Below the pieces are notes generated by a model. The model saw only the letters and a list, made by a program, of their open reading frames with translations. It was not told where the DNA came from and ran no database searches. A program made the translations under genes and the position numbers. 48,082 bases of DNA, from NCBI GenBank assembly GCA_934589665.1, contig CAKTOJ010000002.1, positions 1 to 48,082 of the forward strand, written 5' to 3'. This DNA is from an uncultured Oscillospiraceae bacterium (GTDB taxonomy: Bacteria; Bacillota; Clostridia; Oscillospirales; Oscillospiraceae). Positions within the stretch are counted from its first letter, which is position 1. Each line of letters begins with the position of its first letter. Below, piece by piece: positions 19,282 through 27,473 of the stretch.

Positions 19282-19689
19282 TTAGAGCGTCTGCGTGATG
19301 GTAAAAACCATCCCGCCCGTGCGCTTCATCCTGCGGTCATAAACGATCGCCGGGATCATCCCCAGGCAGAACGCCGCAATGGCGATGCCATAGCGCAGTC
19401 CCTCGCTTGCGACAGCGAAGGAACAGAAATAGCCGAGCAGGAACAAAACGATCGGCACGGCGTAGACCAGCAGCATGACCTTATAAAGCCTTTTGTTGCT
19501 GCTCTCGACCACGACCTTCTGCCCCGCCTGCGCGCCGATGGGGTTGAGCGCCACGGCATGCGTGGACGAGCCCTGCATCCCGCAGCCCGAACAGCTTTCG
19601 CAGTCGTGTCCGCAGGCTGATTTGCGCGGAACGGATATCTCTGCTCTGCCGCCGCGCAAAAGCTTTTCAACTGTTGCAATTTGTGTCAT
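19282..19689 (-). CDS. RseC/MucC-family membrane protein with a cysteine cluster
   Basis: RseC-type proteins are small membrane proteins; in proteobacteria they affect sigma-E and help SoxR reduction with the Rsx complex, and in clostridia they often occur near Rnf. This 135-residue protein has an N-terminal cytoplasmic part with CGHDCESCSGCG (about 27-38), which may hold an Fe-S centre. Two membrane helices (about 70-92 and 97-115) and a basic tail follow. It begins with a good AAGGAG site, six bases upstream of DUF5685 in operon order. No Rnf genes are in the window. Confidence 0.87.
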   Translation of the reverse strand: MTQIATVEKLLRGGRAEISVPRKSACGHDCESCSGCGMQGSSTHAVALNPIGAQAGQKVVVESSNKRLYKVMLLVYAVPIVLFLLGYFCSFAVASEGLRYGIAIAAFCLGMIPAIVYDRRMKRTGGMVFTITQTL

Positions 19690-19707
19690 GGGTACTCCTT
19701 TTGAATA

Positions 19708-20970
19708 TCAGGCCTCACCGGTGGTGTCGGCCCTTTCGTTCAGCCGCACAGTGACCTGATAGCTCCCGACCGCGCCGACGTCATAGCCGTTGACGCTGAC
19801 CTGTGCGGGGACGGTGTATACGCCGTCGGCGCCCGAAATATTGGAAAGATCTGCAACGACCTGAATATCGTCCTCCGTCACCTGCTCAAGTGCCGCGCTT
19901 GTCCCGCGCAGCGTCACGCTCAGGGTGGAGGTAACGATCTCTACCTCTCGGTTCGAGGTCAGGTTTTCATAGGTGAAATTCGTCGCATCTATGATGCGCG
20001 AGGAAATATCATCGAGCAGGATGGTGAGCGTAACGCTTGTCACGCCGCTGAGATTGTTCACACCGTCCGGAATGGGGATCTCATAGGTAAAGGTCTCTGC
20101 CTGCTTGAGATCGGCGATCGAGAGCGTGTCGAGCTTGATCTCGCTGATTGAGGCCATGGTCGAAGCATCGCCCGAAAGCGTGATTGACTCGATCGGCGAG
20201 ATCCTCCACTTGATGTTATCCTCCCGCGAGCCCGGCGTTTCCACAAACTCGACCGTGAGCGGAACCTCCTTGACCGTCATGACTGGCATGGTGACCTGAA
20301 TGCTTTCACTGGCTGGATGGATGCGGTCGGACTCGATGCGCTGGTCGCTGAAGTCGTATAGCTCATAGTCCAGCAGCTCCACGACCGTCGAGGTCGCGTT
20401 TTCAATGTTCAGTGTGACCTGCGCGTAGCTCACCTGCATGATGTCGACCTGCTGGCCGCGAATCTCCAGCGTCTCCGGCAGGAGGTGGACCGTACCGGCA
20501 ATATAGCCCTCCGCCACGTTGCCGACAACCTTGCAGCGGATATCAACATTCTTGCGGAACAGCTCGCCAATCTCGACGGTGATCGAACGGCTCACCGGCT
20601 CTTTTTGCGTGATGCTGCCGGTGAGCGACTCGTTATGCGGGCCGCGCGGGTAGACCACGTTGTAGGAAACGGTCTGCGTGCCGGTCGCGGTGACAGCGCC
20701 AAGATCGACCGTCACGCGGATCTTGCTCGTGTCAAGCTTGAATACCGTGCTGCGCGGCATGCGCAAAACAAGGTCCAGCGTCTCGCTGGAGCTTGAGAGC
20801 AGCATCAATCCGTTGTCAGCCAGCGTCGTCTCCTCGTTGAGGAACTCGATGGGGACATCGCTGACGGAGAGCTCAACCTGCGTGTCGCCGTTGGCATAAA
20901 ACCACACAAGCATCGCCGCAAGGATTGACAGGCCGATATAAAAGGCTTTGCGCCGCTTAGTCTGCTCCAT
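19708..20970 (-). CDS. cdaR: CdaA regulatory protein CdaR (YbbR domains)
   Basis: CdaR is anchored in the membrane with YbbR domains outside, and modulates CdaA activity. The 420-residue protein has one N-terminal helix (about 8-25, AFYIGLSILAAMLVWFYAN) and four YbbR-like repeats of roughly 80-90 residues. Its start overlaps the cdaA stop by several codons, as usual for this pair. The glmM gene that often follows in other Firmicutes is absent here; an RseC-like gene takes its place. Confidence 0.93.
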   Translation of the reverse strand: MEQTKRRKAFYIGLSILAAMLVWFYANGDTQVELSVSDVPIEFLNEETTLADNGLMLLSSSSETLDLVLRMPRSTVFKLDTSKIRVTVDLGAVTATGTQTVSYNVVYPRGPHNESLTGSITQKEPVSRSITVEIGELFRKNVDIRCKVVGNVAEGYIAGTVHLLPETLEIRGQQVDIMQVSYAQVTLNIENATSTVVELLDYELYDFSDQRIESDRIHPASESIQVTMPVMTVKEVPLTVEFVETPGSREDNIKWRISPIESITLSGDASTMASISEIKLDTLSIADLKQAETFTYEIPIPDGVNNLSGVTSVTLTILLDDISSRIIDATNFTYENLTSNREVEIVTSTLSVTLRGTSAALEQVTEDDIQVVADLSNISGADGVYTVPAQVSVNGYDVGAVGSYQVTVRLNERADTTGEA

Positions 20971-21847
20971 CTTCGTCCTCCCCCTTCCGCTTTTTCAGAA
21001 GCTGCGGGAGGTGCAGATGTACCCTTCCCGGCTCTAACTCGTCGGTCTGCGGCATCAGCTCGTTGGCCAGCAGCTTTTCCAGCGTCTCGGGCTGAAGATG
21101 GCGCTTGAGCAACCCGCCGATGGCGACCGAGATCGTCCCCGTCTCCTCGGAAACAATGACGACGACTGCATCCGAATTTTCGCTCATGCCGATACCGGCG
21201 CGGTGACGCATTCCGAGGTCGCGGCTGAGATTGACATTTTTGGAAAGCGGCAGCATACAGCCGCCCGCAAGTATGCGCCCATTGCGGATAATAACGGCAC
21301 CGTCGTGCATGGCGGCCTTGACGAAGAAAATATTCTTCAAAAGCTCACTGCTCACCTGCGCGTCCACGATGGTGCCGCTGCGCGCCATTTCATCCAGATT
21401 GATCTCCCGCTCAAAGACAATGAGCACACCCGTGCGCGTTCTGGACATTTCCGTACAAGCCAGCACCGTCTGCGCGATGGCGTTTTCAATGGCGCTCGTC
21501 TGCTGCACGCGGGCAAAGGGATTAAAGGATCGAAGCTTGCTCGACCCGACCTGCTCAAGAATACGGCGGATCTCCGGCTGAAAGAGAACGATGAGCGCGA
21601 GGATACCGACATCGAGCATGTGGCTGAGAATAAAATAGATGCCGTTGAGCTGAAAGACGTGAGAGATCCACAGCACCAGCAGGAAAATCAGGATTCCCTT
21701 GGCAAGACTCTCCGCCCTTGTACTGCGCACCAGCTTGAGCAGCAGATAGCAGCAATAGGCCATCAGCGCAATATCCAGATAATCCGAAATGCGGATCGTA
21801 CCCAGATAACGCAGTGTGCCTTCGAGTATGGTCATCACGAATTCCAT
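20957..21847 (-). CDS. cdaA: Diadenylate cyclase CdaA
   Basis: Makes cyclic di-AMP from two ATP, controlling potassium and osmotic balance and cell-wall homeostasis. The 296-residue protein has three N-terminal membrane helices (about 10-90) and a DAC (DisA_N) domain with the two catalytic motifs: DGA in MHDGAVIIRNG near residue 182 and RHRAGIGMSE near 214. It is the first gene of the 18-gene run and has its own vegetative-type promoter. The C-terminal tail is basic and acidic, without known domains. Confidence 0.97.
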   Translation of the reverse strand: MEFVMTILEGTLRYLGTIRISDYLDIALMAYCCYLLLKLVRSTRAESLAKGILIFLLVLWISHVFQLNGIYFILSHMLDVGILALIVLFQPEIRRILEQVGSSKLRSFNPFARVQQTSAIENAIAQTVLACTEMSRTRTGVLIVFEREINLDEMARSGTIVDAQVSSELLKNIFFVKAAMHDGAVIIRNGRILAGGCMLPLSKNVNLSRDLGMRHRAGIGMSENSDAVVVIVSEETGTISVAIGGLLKRHLQPETLEKLLANELMPQTDELEPGRVHLHLPQLLKKRKGEDEDGAD

Positions 21848-21878
21848 GGCATACCCCTCTTAAGCGATAGTTATTCAT

Positions 21879-21907
21879 ATTCTAATATAATCAGCAGGAA
21901 AAAGCAA
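21879..21907 (-). promoter_or_regulatory. Vegetative-type promoter of the cdaA operon
   Basis: The minus strand shows TTGCTT, a 17-base spacer and TAGAAT about 30 bases before the cdaA ATG. It fits a sigma-A promoter. An overlapping TATATT is a possible alternative -10. Confidence 0.65.
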
Positions 21908-21950
21908 CCGAAAGACCGTGAATTTTCCATGAACGGCGAAGAAAAATTCC

Positions 21951-23069
21951 TTACCGCCGCAAAATGCCGCGCAGAGCCAGCAAAAAACCGTCGATATCTC
22001 CGGTGCCGTTGAAGGCGGAAACACTCAGGCGCACGGTCCCGACCGGAAGCGTACCAGCTGTCTGATGCGCACAGGGGGCGCAATGAAGTCCTGCGCGCAG
22101 CGCGATGCCGCGCCGGGCCAGCGCGTCTGTCACCTCCTCCGGCTCCATGCCGTCGACCGTAAAGGAGAGAACTCCCGCCTGCGCGGAGGCATCCTGTGCG
22201 ACGTAGACCGTCACGCCCTCCATATCACGCAGGCGCTCGGAAACGCGGGTGATAAGCGTGTGCTCATAGCGCCCGATTCGCCCTCCCTTCTGCCGGACGA
22301 AGCGCATTCCCTGCTCCAGCCCCGCAATGCCTGGCATGTTGTGTGTGCCGGCCTCCAGACGGTCGGGCAGAAAATCCGGCATTTCCTGTGTGAGCGAGGC
22401 ACTGCCGGTCCCACCCTCCATGAGCGGCACGGCATCTCGGGCACACAGCAAAAGCCCTGTCCCCTGCGGACCGTAAAGTCCCTTGTGTCCCGGCATGGCG
22501 GCAAAGGCGGCCCCAAGCGCCTGAAAATTCAACGGCAGAACACCGGCGGACTGCGAGGCGTCCACGATCAGCGGCACATCTTCCGCGCGGCAGAGCGCCG
22601 CGATCTCCTCGATCGGCAGAATGAAGCCAAACACGTTGGACACATGCGTGCAGATCACGGCATCCGTATTGGGCGAGATCATATTTTCAAAGGCTCGCAG
22701 CGCAGCACTGCGGTCGAAAAGCGGTGAGGATGCGATCCGGACCTTCGCATCCAGCGCATGAAGCGGGCGCGTCACCGCATTGTGCTCATAGCCGGAGATA
22801 ACCGCGCGGCCGCCGGGCGGAACAAGCGATTTGATGGCGATATTCAGGCCGTGCGTCGCATTGGACGTGAATACGACCTGCTCGGGAGACGGCACATGAA
22901 ACAGCTCAGCGGCCAGCGTCCGGCAGCGGAACGCAGTCTCCTCCGCCCGCCGCGCCGGTTCGTATCCGCCGCGCCCCGGTGACGACAGCGTGCGCATCGC
23001 CGTCTGCACGGCCTGATGCACGGCCGGCGGCTTTTGAAAGGTCGTCGCCGCGGAATCCAGATAGATCAT
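21951..23069 (-). CDS. Class-V aminotransferase / cysteine desulfurase-like PLP enzyme
   Basis: This 372-residue PLP enzyme belongs to the family of cysteine desulfurases and selenocysteine lyases. It begins YLDSAATTFQKP. The PLP-binding histidine and aspartate occur in TSNATHGLNIAIK and VDASQSAGVLP, the Schiff-base lysine in MPGHKGLYGPQGTG near residue 190, and a cysteine in the LHCAPCAHQT loop near 340 that would take up sulfur. It overlaps DUF3343 by four bases (ATGA), a frequent pair in clostridia, so it may donate sulfur or selenium to that protein. It is not the isc/suf enzyme by context, as no scaffold gene is near. Confidence 0.88.
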   Translation of the reverse strand: MIYLDSAATTFQKPPAVHQAVQTAMRTLSSPGRGGYEPARRAEETAFRCRTLAAELFHVPSPEQVVFTSNATHGLNIAIKSLVPPGGRAVISGYEHNAVTRPLHALDAKVRIASSPLFDRSAALRAFENMISPNTDAVICTHVSNVFGFILPIEEIAALCRAEDVPLIVDASQSAGVLPLNFQALGAAFAAMPGHKGLYGPQGTGLLLCARDAVPLMEGGTGSASLTQEMPDFLPDRLEAGTHNMPGIAGLEQGMRFVRQKGGRIGRYEHTLITRVSERLRDMEGVTVYVAQDASAQAGVLSFTVDGMEPEEVTDALARRGIALRAGLHCAPCAHQTAGTLPVGTVRLSVSAFNGTGDIDGFLLALRGILRR

Positions 23070-23317
23070 GGGCCGATCTCTTCTTTCTCTTCTCCGCTCT
23101 GCCGGATCACCTTGAGCGGCTTGATCTGCGCATCCTGCAGCCGGCGCATGGCCGCAGCATAGTGGTTCCCCCGCACCTCAAGCGTGTAGCCGCACCCGCG
23201 CCCTGTCAGTTCGGCACCGGCACGAAGCACCCGAACGCGAATCCCCGCACGGTCGAGCGCCTTCATCATCTGCTGCGCGTGCGTGACGGAACGGGCGACG
23301 AAAAGATAGCGTTCCAT
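23066..23317 (-). CDS. DUF3343 putative Se/S carrier-like protein
   Basis: An 83-residue protein of the DUF3343 family, described in Pfam as putative Se/S carrier-like. It starts MERYLFVARSVTHAQQM and has one conserved cysteine in the short GRGCGYTLEV loop near residue 42, the likely carrier thiol. A strong AGGAGGG site precedes the ATG. The gene overlaps the class-V aminotransferase gene downstream, which supports a donor-carrier pair. The acceptor is not in the window: no selD, selA or tRNA-modifying mnmH is seen. Confidence 0.87.
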   Translation of the reverse strand: MERYLFVARSVTHAQQMMKALDRAGIRVRVLRAGAELTGRGCGYTLEVRGNHYAAAMRRLQDAQIKPLKVIRQSGEEKEEIGP

Positions 23318-23383
23318 ACTTCTCCCTCCTCACCGCATGATATGCGCCCTCGGCGGAAGCGGTGCTCGGCGGATGAGAATAAA

Positions 23384-23411
23384 AAAGAAAGACGCCGAAG
23401 CGTCTTTCTTA
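23384..23411 (-). terminator. Terminator after xerD
   Basis: A 10-bp stem AGAAAGACGC / GCGTCTTTCT with loop CGAA lies just past the xerD stop. On the minus strand it ends in a T-run. Confidence 0.9.
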
Positions 23412-23426
23412 TACTGCTCATATTTA

Positions 23427-24314
23427 TCAAGCCCGCGGGTGTGCCTTCTGGTAGATATCCCGCAGTTGCTTTTTCACCACATGGGTATAGATCTGGGTTG
23501 AAGAAATATCCGCGTGGCCCAGCATCTCCTGAATTGAGCGCAGGTCCGCACCGTTCTCCAACAGGTGTACGGCAAACGAATGGCGCAGTGTGTGGGGCGT
23601 GATGTCCTTTTCGATCTGCGCCGTCTCCTGATAATGCTTGACGATTTTCCAGAAGCCCTGACGGCTCATGCGCTCTCCGTTCATATTGACGAAAAGCGCC
23701 GTCTCCTCCGGATCGGCCACAAGCTGCGGGCGGACGTCCCTAATGTAATCGCTCAGCGCCTTGACAGCGGTGGGATAAAGCGGGATGATGCGCTCCTTTC
23801 CCTTGCTCTCGCAGCGGATAAAGCCAGCAGAAAGGCTGCAGTCGCTCTCGTCGAGCGCGATCAGCTCGCTCACGCGGATGCCGGTGGCATAAAGAAGCTC
23901 CAGCATCGCATGGTCGCGGTAGCCCTTTGCATCGACGCACTGGGGCTGGTCGAGGAAAAGCTCGACCTCCTTGCCCGTGAGAATCTCGGGAAATTTCCGC
24001 TCAACCTTGACGGCGGCAACGCTTTTGGCGGGGTTCGTCATTACCTCGCCGCGCTCGAGCAGAAAAGCATAGAACGACTTGATGGACGCGATGGCGCGCG
24101 TGACTGTGGCGGCGGATTTGCCCTTGCCGCTCATCCACGCAACATAGTCACTGATCGTCGCGCTCTTCACCCTGCACGGGTCGCCGATGTGCAGCGTGGA
24201 GAGATAGTCGGTGAACTGCCGCAGATCGCGCAGATAGGAGCTGAGCGTATTCTGCGAGGCTTGCTTTTCCTCCCGCAGATAGGCTTCATAACGTTCCAGA
24301 TAATCAGCGGCCAT
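23427..24314 (-). CDS. xerD: Site-specific tyrosine recombinase XerD
   Basis: XerD, with XerC, resolves chromosome dimers at dif. The 295-residue protein has the SAM-like N-terminal DNA-binding domain and a full catalytic set: R in ATGIRVSELIALDESD, K in ESKGKERIIPLY, HxxR in TPHTLRHSFAVHLLENGADL, H/W in GHADISSTQIY, and the tyrosine nucleophile in IYTHV. Length and the single chromosomal context favour XerD over a phage integrase. It follows the spoIIM-like gene by 25 bases, as in other clostridia. Confidence 0.93.
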   Translation of the reverse strand: MAADYLERYEAYLREEKQASQNTLSSYLRDLRQFTDYLSTLHIGDPCRVKSATISDYVAWMSGKGKSAATVTRAIASIKSFYAFLLERGEVMTNPAKSVAAVKVERKFPEILTGKEVELFLDQPQCVDAKGYRDHAMLELLYATGIRVSELIALDESDCSLSAGFIRCESKGKERIIPLYPTAVKALSDYIRDVRPQLVADPEETALFVNMNGERMSRQGFWKIVKHYQETAQIEKDITPHTLRHSFAVHLLENGADLRSIQEMLGHADISSTQIYTHVVKKQLRDIYQKAHPRA

Positions 24315-24339
24315 ACACGTTCACCTCCCCGTCACGGCA

Positions 24340-24966
24340 TTATGACAGCAGCGCAAGGAAATGCGGTACGAGCCACAGTTCCAGCGCTGTGCCGAAAAAT
24401 AAACACAAACACACGATCCCGAAGCGGGACCAATACGGCCTTCCGTAGACAACGCTCTTTGCCCGTTTCCCGCTGCCAAGTGAAAGCGCAGCCAGAGCGC
24501 GCGACGTTTCAAACGCCGCTGCGCCAAGCAGCAGCGTGCATGGCAGGACGATGAGAAAACGCATACCGAAGAGCGGAAGGAGCAGGAAGAAGCCGTCCCT
24601 TCCCAATCCCGAAGCAAAGCTGAAGAGCGCAAAGGAAAAGAAAAAGCCCTGCGCCGCACACAGCGCCGGGATCAGCACAACGCCAATCGACGCAAATCCC
24701 AGCAGAAACACCAAAACGCTCGCACGGAAAAAGCAGACAAGCGTTTTCAGCGCCATGCCAGCGGAAACCGCACCGTCCGCGTGCAGCGCAAGATAGCTCT
24801 CCACATACCGGTGCAGCTCTGCGCCCATCGTCCCAGCCAAGCGTGCGGAAACTCTCCAGCCGAGAAACACGCCGACGAGAAAAAAGAAAGCCAGCGCGAT
24901 CGCCGCCAGCGGTGCCTTGCGCAGTGAAACGCAGCGCAGATGTGTCGTCATTCGTCTTTGCTTCAA
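24340..24966 (-). CDS. spoIIM: Stage II sporulation protein M-like membrane protein
   Basis: SpoIIM works with SpoIID and SpoIIP in septal peptidoglycan removal during engulfment. This 208-residue protein has an N-terminal helix and four or five further membrane helices. The FLLGFASIGVVLIPALCAAQ and LLPLFGMRFLIVLPCTLLLG segments match the SpoIIM family pattern. The position directly upstream of xerD is typical for clostridial spoIIM. The start is uncertain: a TTG at 24966 or an ATG at 24951, neither with a strong ribosome site. Sequence is less conserved than for other sporulation genes here, so confidence is moderate. Confidence 0.72.
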   Translation of the reverse strand: MKQRRMTTHLRCVSLRKAPLAAIALAFFFLVGVFLGWRVSARLAGTMGAELHRYVESYLALHADGAVSAGMALKTLVCFFRASVLVFLLGFASIGVVLIPALCAAQGFFFSFALFSFASGLGRDGFFLLLPLFGMRFLIVLPCTLLLGAAAFETSRALAALSLGSGKRAKSVVYGRPYWSRFGIVCLCLFFGTALELWLVPHFLALLS

Positions 24967-25036
24967 CTCTAATCCCTCTCTTCCGGTGCAGAGGATCGGC
25001 CCGCCCGGTCAAAGAGGGGAACAAAAAGCAACTATA

Positions 25037-25065
25037 AATATAGGCCATTTGCCCCCGTTTCGCAA
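25037..25065 (-). promoter_or_regulatory. Candidate promoter of spoIIM-xerD
   Basis: The minus strand shows TTGCGA, 17 bases and TATATT, about 70 bases upstream of the spoIIM start. Confidence 0.5.
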
Positions 25066-25097
25066 GCGGATTTCCTCAATTTTCCGATTTTTGTCAA

Positions 25098-25134
25098 TTA
25101 TGTCAAAATGTTATGTAAATATCATTATGTAAAC
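25098..25134. repeat. Three direct repeats TTATGT(A/C)AA
   Basis: Copies begin at 25098 (TTATGTCAA), 25111 (TTATGTAAA) and 25125 (TTATGTAAAC), spaced 13 and 14 bases. The third copy's ten bases also occur at 1654-1663, just upstream of the unknown exported protein gene. The function is unknown. Confidence 0.5.
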
Positions 25135-25295
25135 TCCATAAACTCAGTGCCAGTGGGGCAAGATATTGTACTGCATTTTTCCGCTGTTCACCACATCTGG
25201 AAACCGCACTTTTTCGCATACGGCATCCCCACCAATGCCCCATTTGTGCATTTTGATTAGAGTTTTATCCGTCTCACTTCTCCTGATTTTTATGT

Positions 25296-25718
25296 TCACC
25301 GCCCGACGTTTTTTCTTTTCCGCCGCTTCCCTTTTCGCTCTTTTCTTCCGCACCTAAGCTCTGCAGGAGCCGTCCCAGCCAGTGCCGCCAGAATCAAATA
25401 CAGCGCCCAGCGAAGCGAAAGCTCTGCTTGTGTCAAAAAGCCGATCGTCAGTACAGCGGTGCAGAATACCGCCGCGCAGCACAACGGAAGTCGTGCATCA
25501 ACACGCTTTCTGCCCGTACACACTGTCGTGCCGACCAACACAGCTACCGCCGCGCAAATCAGCACAGCGCAGCCAGTCAGCTCCTCACCAATTCGTCCGC
25601 CCAGTGTCAGATACGCCGCAAGCGCAAGCAAAAGAAAATACGCAATCAGCCCCGCAACTGCGCCGCGCAGAACTACCGGAAGCCAGCTTCGTCCCACCAT
25701 TCCCTTTTCCATTTTCAT
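25296..25718 (-). CDS. TIGR04086 family membrane protein
   Basis: A 140-residue membrane protein with four hydrophobic helices (about 14-35, 44-62, 78-95, 102-118) and a very basic tail rich in Arg and Lys. The pattern and its position next to yajC fit the TIGR04086 family, common in spore-forming Firmicutes and of unknown function. The ATG at 25718 has an AGGGGG site. A terminator stands between it and yajC. Confidence 0.8.
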   Translation of the reverse strand: MKMEKGMVGRSWLPVVLRGAVAGLIAYFLLLALAAYLTLGGRIGEELTGCAVLICAAVAVLVGTTVCTGRKRVDARLPLCCAAVFCTAVLTIGFLTQAELSLRWALYLILAALAGTAPAELRCGRKERKGKRRKRKNVGR

Positions 25719-25777
25719 CCCCCTGTCCAGATCGTTTGGAAAAGCCTATGCAGGCGTGGCACGCTTTAGTCCAGAGG

Positions 25778-25815
25778 ACGCAAAAAAGCGCCGGTCATTG
25801 ACCGACGCTTTTTGA
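25778..25815 (-). terminator. Terminator after yajC
   Basis: An imperfect long stem (CAAAAAAGCGCCGGTC against GACCGACGCTTTTTG, loop ATT) lies between yajC and the TIGR04086 gene. On the minus strand it ends in a T-run. Confidence 0.85.
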
Positions 25816-25833
25816 TAGCAAATGGATCTTGAT

Positions 25834-26220
25834 TTACTTGACTTCAGGATCGTAGGAGGGCTTTTCCTCCGCAGCAGGAGCCTCAGCAGGAGTCTTTTCC
25901 TCCGCAGCAGGCTTCTCTTCCGCCTTGGGCTCGGCAGTCTTCTTTCCCTTCCGAGCCGCAGACTGTTCCATCGACTCGGTGGACTGGATCGCCCACTTGG
26001 TCACCTCGATGCGGACGCGGTCCTCGCTCGTCTCAAAGACAACCGTTGCATCGTTGATCTGCACAATGCGGCCAATCATGCCGCCGATGGTGGTGATGCG
26101 CTCGCCCTTCTTCAGGCTGCTGCGCATCTGCTCCGCCTGCTTTTTGCGCTTGTTTTCCGGGCGAATGATGAGGAAGTAAAACACCGCAATCATTGCGACA
26201 AGCAAAATCATCTGTTCCAT
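25834..26220 (-). CDS. yajC: Preprotein translocase subunit YajC
   Basis: YajC is an accessory membrane subunit of the Sec translocase with SecD/SecF. The 128-residue protein has one N-terminal membrane helix (about 3-20), the conserved IRPENKRKKQAEQMRSSLKKGERITTIGG stretch (shown by its ends IRPENKR and ITTIGG) and a beta-rich core. Its C-terminus is extended by about 40 residues rich in Glu, Ala and Pro, longer than usual. secD and secF are not in the window. The start at 26220 follows an AAAGGA site. Confidence 0.93.
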   Translation of the reverse strand: MEQMILLVAMIAVFYFLIIRPENKRKKQAEQMRSSLKKGERITTIGGMIGRIVQINDATVVFETSEDRVRIEVTKWAIQSTESMEQSAARKGKKTAEPKAEEKPAAEEKTPAEAPAAEEKPSYDPEVK

Positions 26221-26268
26221 ATTCAATAAAGTTCCTTTCGTTTTTTGCGCCATAACAGCATAAATGCC

Positions 26269-26297
26269 ATTATAGCGGAATCAATCTTAATGTGCAA
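26269..26297 (-). promoter_or_regulatory. Vegetative promoter of yajC
   Basis: On the minus strand TTGCAC is followed after 17 bases by a perfect TATAAT, about 50 bases before the yajC ATG. It lies directly after the tgt stop. Confidence 0.75.
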
Positions 26298-26315
26298 GTG
26301 TTTTCTCCGCACGTT

Positions 26316-27449
26316 TTATTTGCGCTCCGCAAGTCGCGTGCTGTACTCCTCGCGGAAGCCCACAAAATCTCCGGCATCCAGTGCATCACGGATACGCTCA
26401 ACAAGCTTGTTATAAAAATACAGGTTATGCATTACAGCGAGACGCAGCGCCAGAATTTCATCCGCCTTAAAGAGGTGACGCAGATACGCACGTGAGAAAT
26501 TCCGGCAGGTCGGACAGTCGCACTGCTCGTCAGCCGGGCGCTCATCGAGCTTGTATTTTTCGTTTTTCAGGTTGATCGCACCACTCCACGTAAAAAGCTT
26601 GCCGTGGCGTGCGTTGCGTGCCGGCATCACGCAGTCGAAAAAGTCCACGCCGCGTGCAACTCCCTCAATGATGTTCGACGGCGTTCCGACCCCCATCAGG
26701 TACCGCGGCTTATCCTGCGGCATATAGGGCTCGACCGCGTCGATGATGTCGTACATCACCTGTGTCGGCTCGCCGACCGCAAGGCCGCCGATGGCATAGC
26801 CGTCGCAGTCAAGCTTTACAATCTCCTTCATGTGCCAGATACGCAGATCCTCGAACGTTGCACCCTGATTGATTCCGAAAAGCATCTGCTCCGGATTGAC
26901 TGTATCCGGCAAGGAATTTAACTTGTCATGCTCCGCTTTGCAGCGCTCCAGCCAGCGCAGCGTGCGCTCGCACGAAGCCTTTGCATAGGGATACGTTGCC
27001 GGGTTCTCCACACATTCGTCGAACGCCATCGCAATGTCGCTTCCAAGGTTCGACTGGATGCGCATGCTTTCCTCCGGTCCCATGAAGATACGGTGTCCGT
27101 CAAGATGAGAGGCAAAGGTCACGCCCTCTTCCCTGATTTTGCGCAGGCCCGCAAGGGAAAATACTTGAAATCCTCCGCTATCCGTCAGGATCGGCCCATC
27201 CCAGTTCATAAACTTGTGAAGTCCGCCGAGCGCACGTACTACATCATCGCCGGGGCGGAGATGCAGATGATAGGTATTGCTCAACTCAATCTGGCAGCCG
27301 AGCTCCTTGAGGTCAAGCGCACTCACCCCGCCCTTGATGGCTGCCTGCGTGCCGACGTTCATAAAAACAGGGGTCTGCACCTCGCCGCCATGGGCGCAGC
27401 GGAACACGCCGCGCCGCGCTTTCCCCTCGTATTTGATCACTTTAAACAT
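26316..27449 (-). CDS. tgt: tRNA-guanine transglycosylase
   Basis: Exchanges guanine 34 for preQ1 in tRNAs with GUN anticodons, the first tRNA-level step of queuosine synthesis. The 377-residue protein has the active-site aspartate segment LTDSGGFQVFSL near residue 88, the MPARNARHGKLFTW segment near 265 (with the second aspartate in DFFDCVMP) and the zinc site CDCPTC with a downstream histidine (MHNLYFY). The ATG at 27449 has AAGGAG at good spacing. queA, for the next step, lies just upstream in the same direction. Confidence 0.97.
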   Translation of the reverse strand: MFKVIKYEGKARRGVFRCAHGGEVQTPVFMNVGTQAAIKGGVSALDLKELGCQIELSNTYHLHLRPGDDVVRALGGLHKFMNWDGPILTDSGGFQVFSLAGLRKIREEGVTFASHLDGHRIFMGPEESMRIQSNLGSDIAMAFDECVENPATYPYAKASCERTLRWLERCKAEHDKLNSLPDTVNPEQMLFGINQGATFEDLRIWHMKEIVKLDCDGYAIGGLAVGEPTQVMYDIIDAVEPYMPQDKPRYLMGVGTPSNIIEGVARGVDFFDCVMPARNARHGKLFTWSGAINLKNEKYKLDERPADEQCDCPTCRNFSRAYLRHLFKADEILALRLAVMHNLYFYNKLVERIRDALDAGDFVGFREEYSTRLAERK

Positions 27450-27473
27450 GGTTTTCTCCTTGTACATCCATGC

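Larger units (their letters stand above)
24967..25295. other. 329-base gap between spoIIM and the TIGR04086 gene
   Basis: This is the only long gap in the window. It holds the spoIIM promoter at its left side, an AT-rich stretch with three TTATGT(A/C)AA direct repeats (25098, 25111, 25125), and about 160 bases with no clear feature. A short minus-strand frame of 35-69 codons exists there but has no ribosome site of its own. I see no terminator after the TIGR04086 gene. Confidence 0.6.

Noticed and set aside
24967..25295. A SCIFF-type six-cysteine peptide gene near yajC, as in many clostridia
   Set aside because: No small frame with a six-cysteine pattern is present in the gap.
25144..25353. 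69-codon minus-strand frame in the spoIIM-TIGR04086 gap (or a 35-codon form from an inner ATG)
   Set aside because: It overlaps the end of TIGR04086 out of frame, neither start has a ribosome site, and the product resembles no family.
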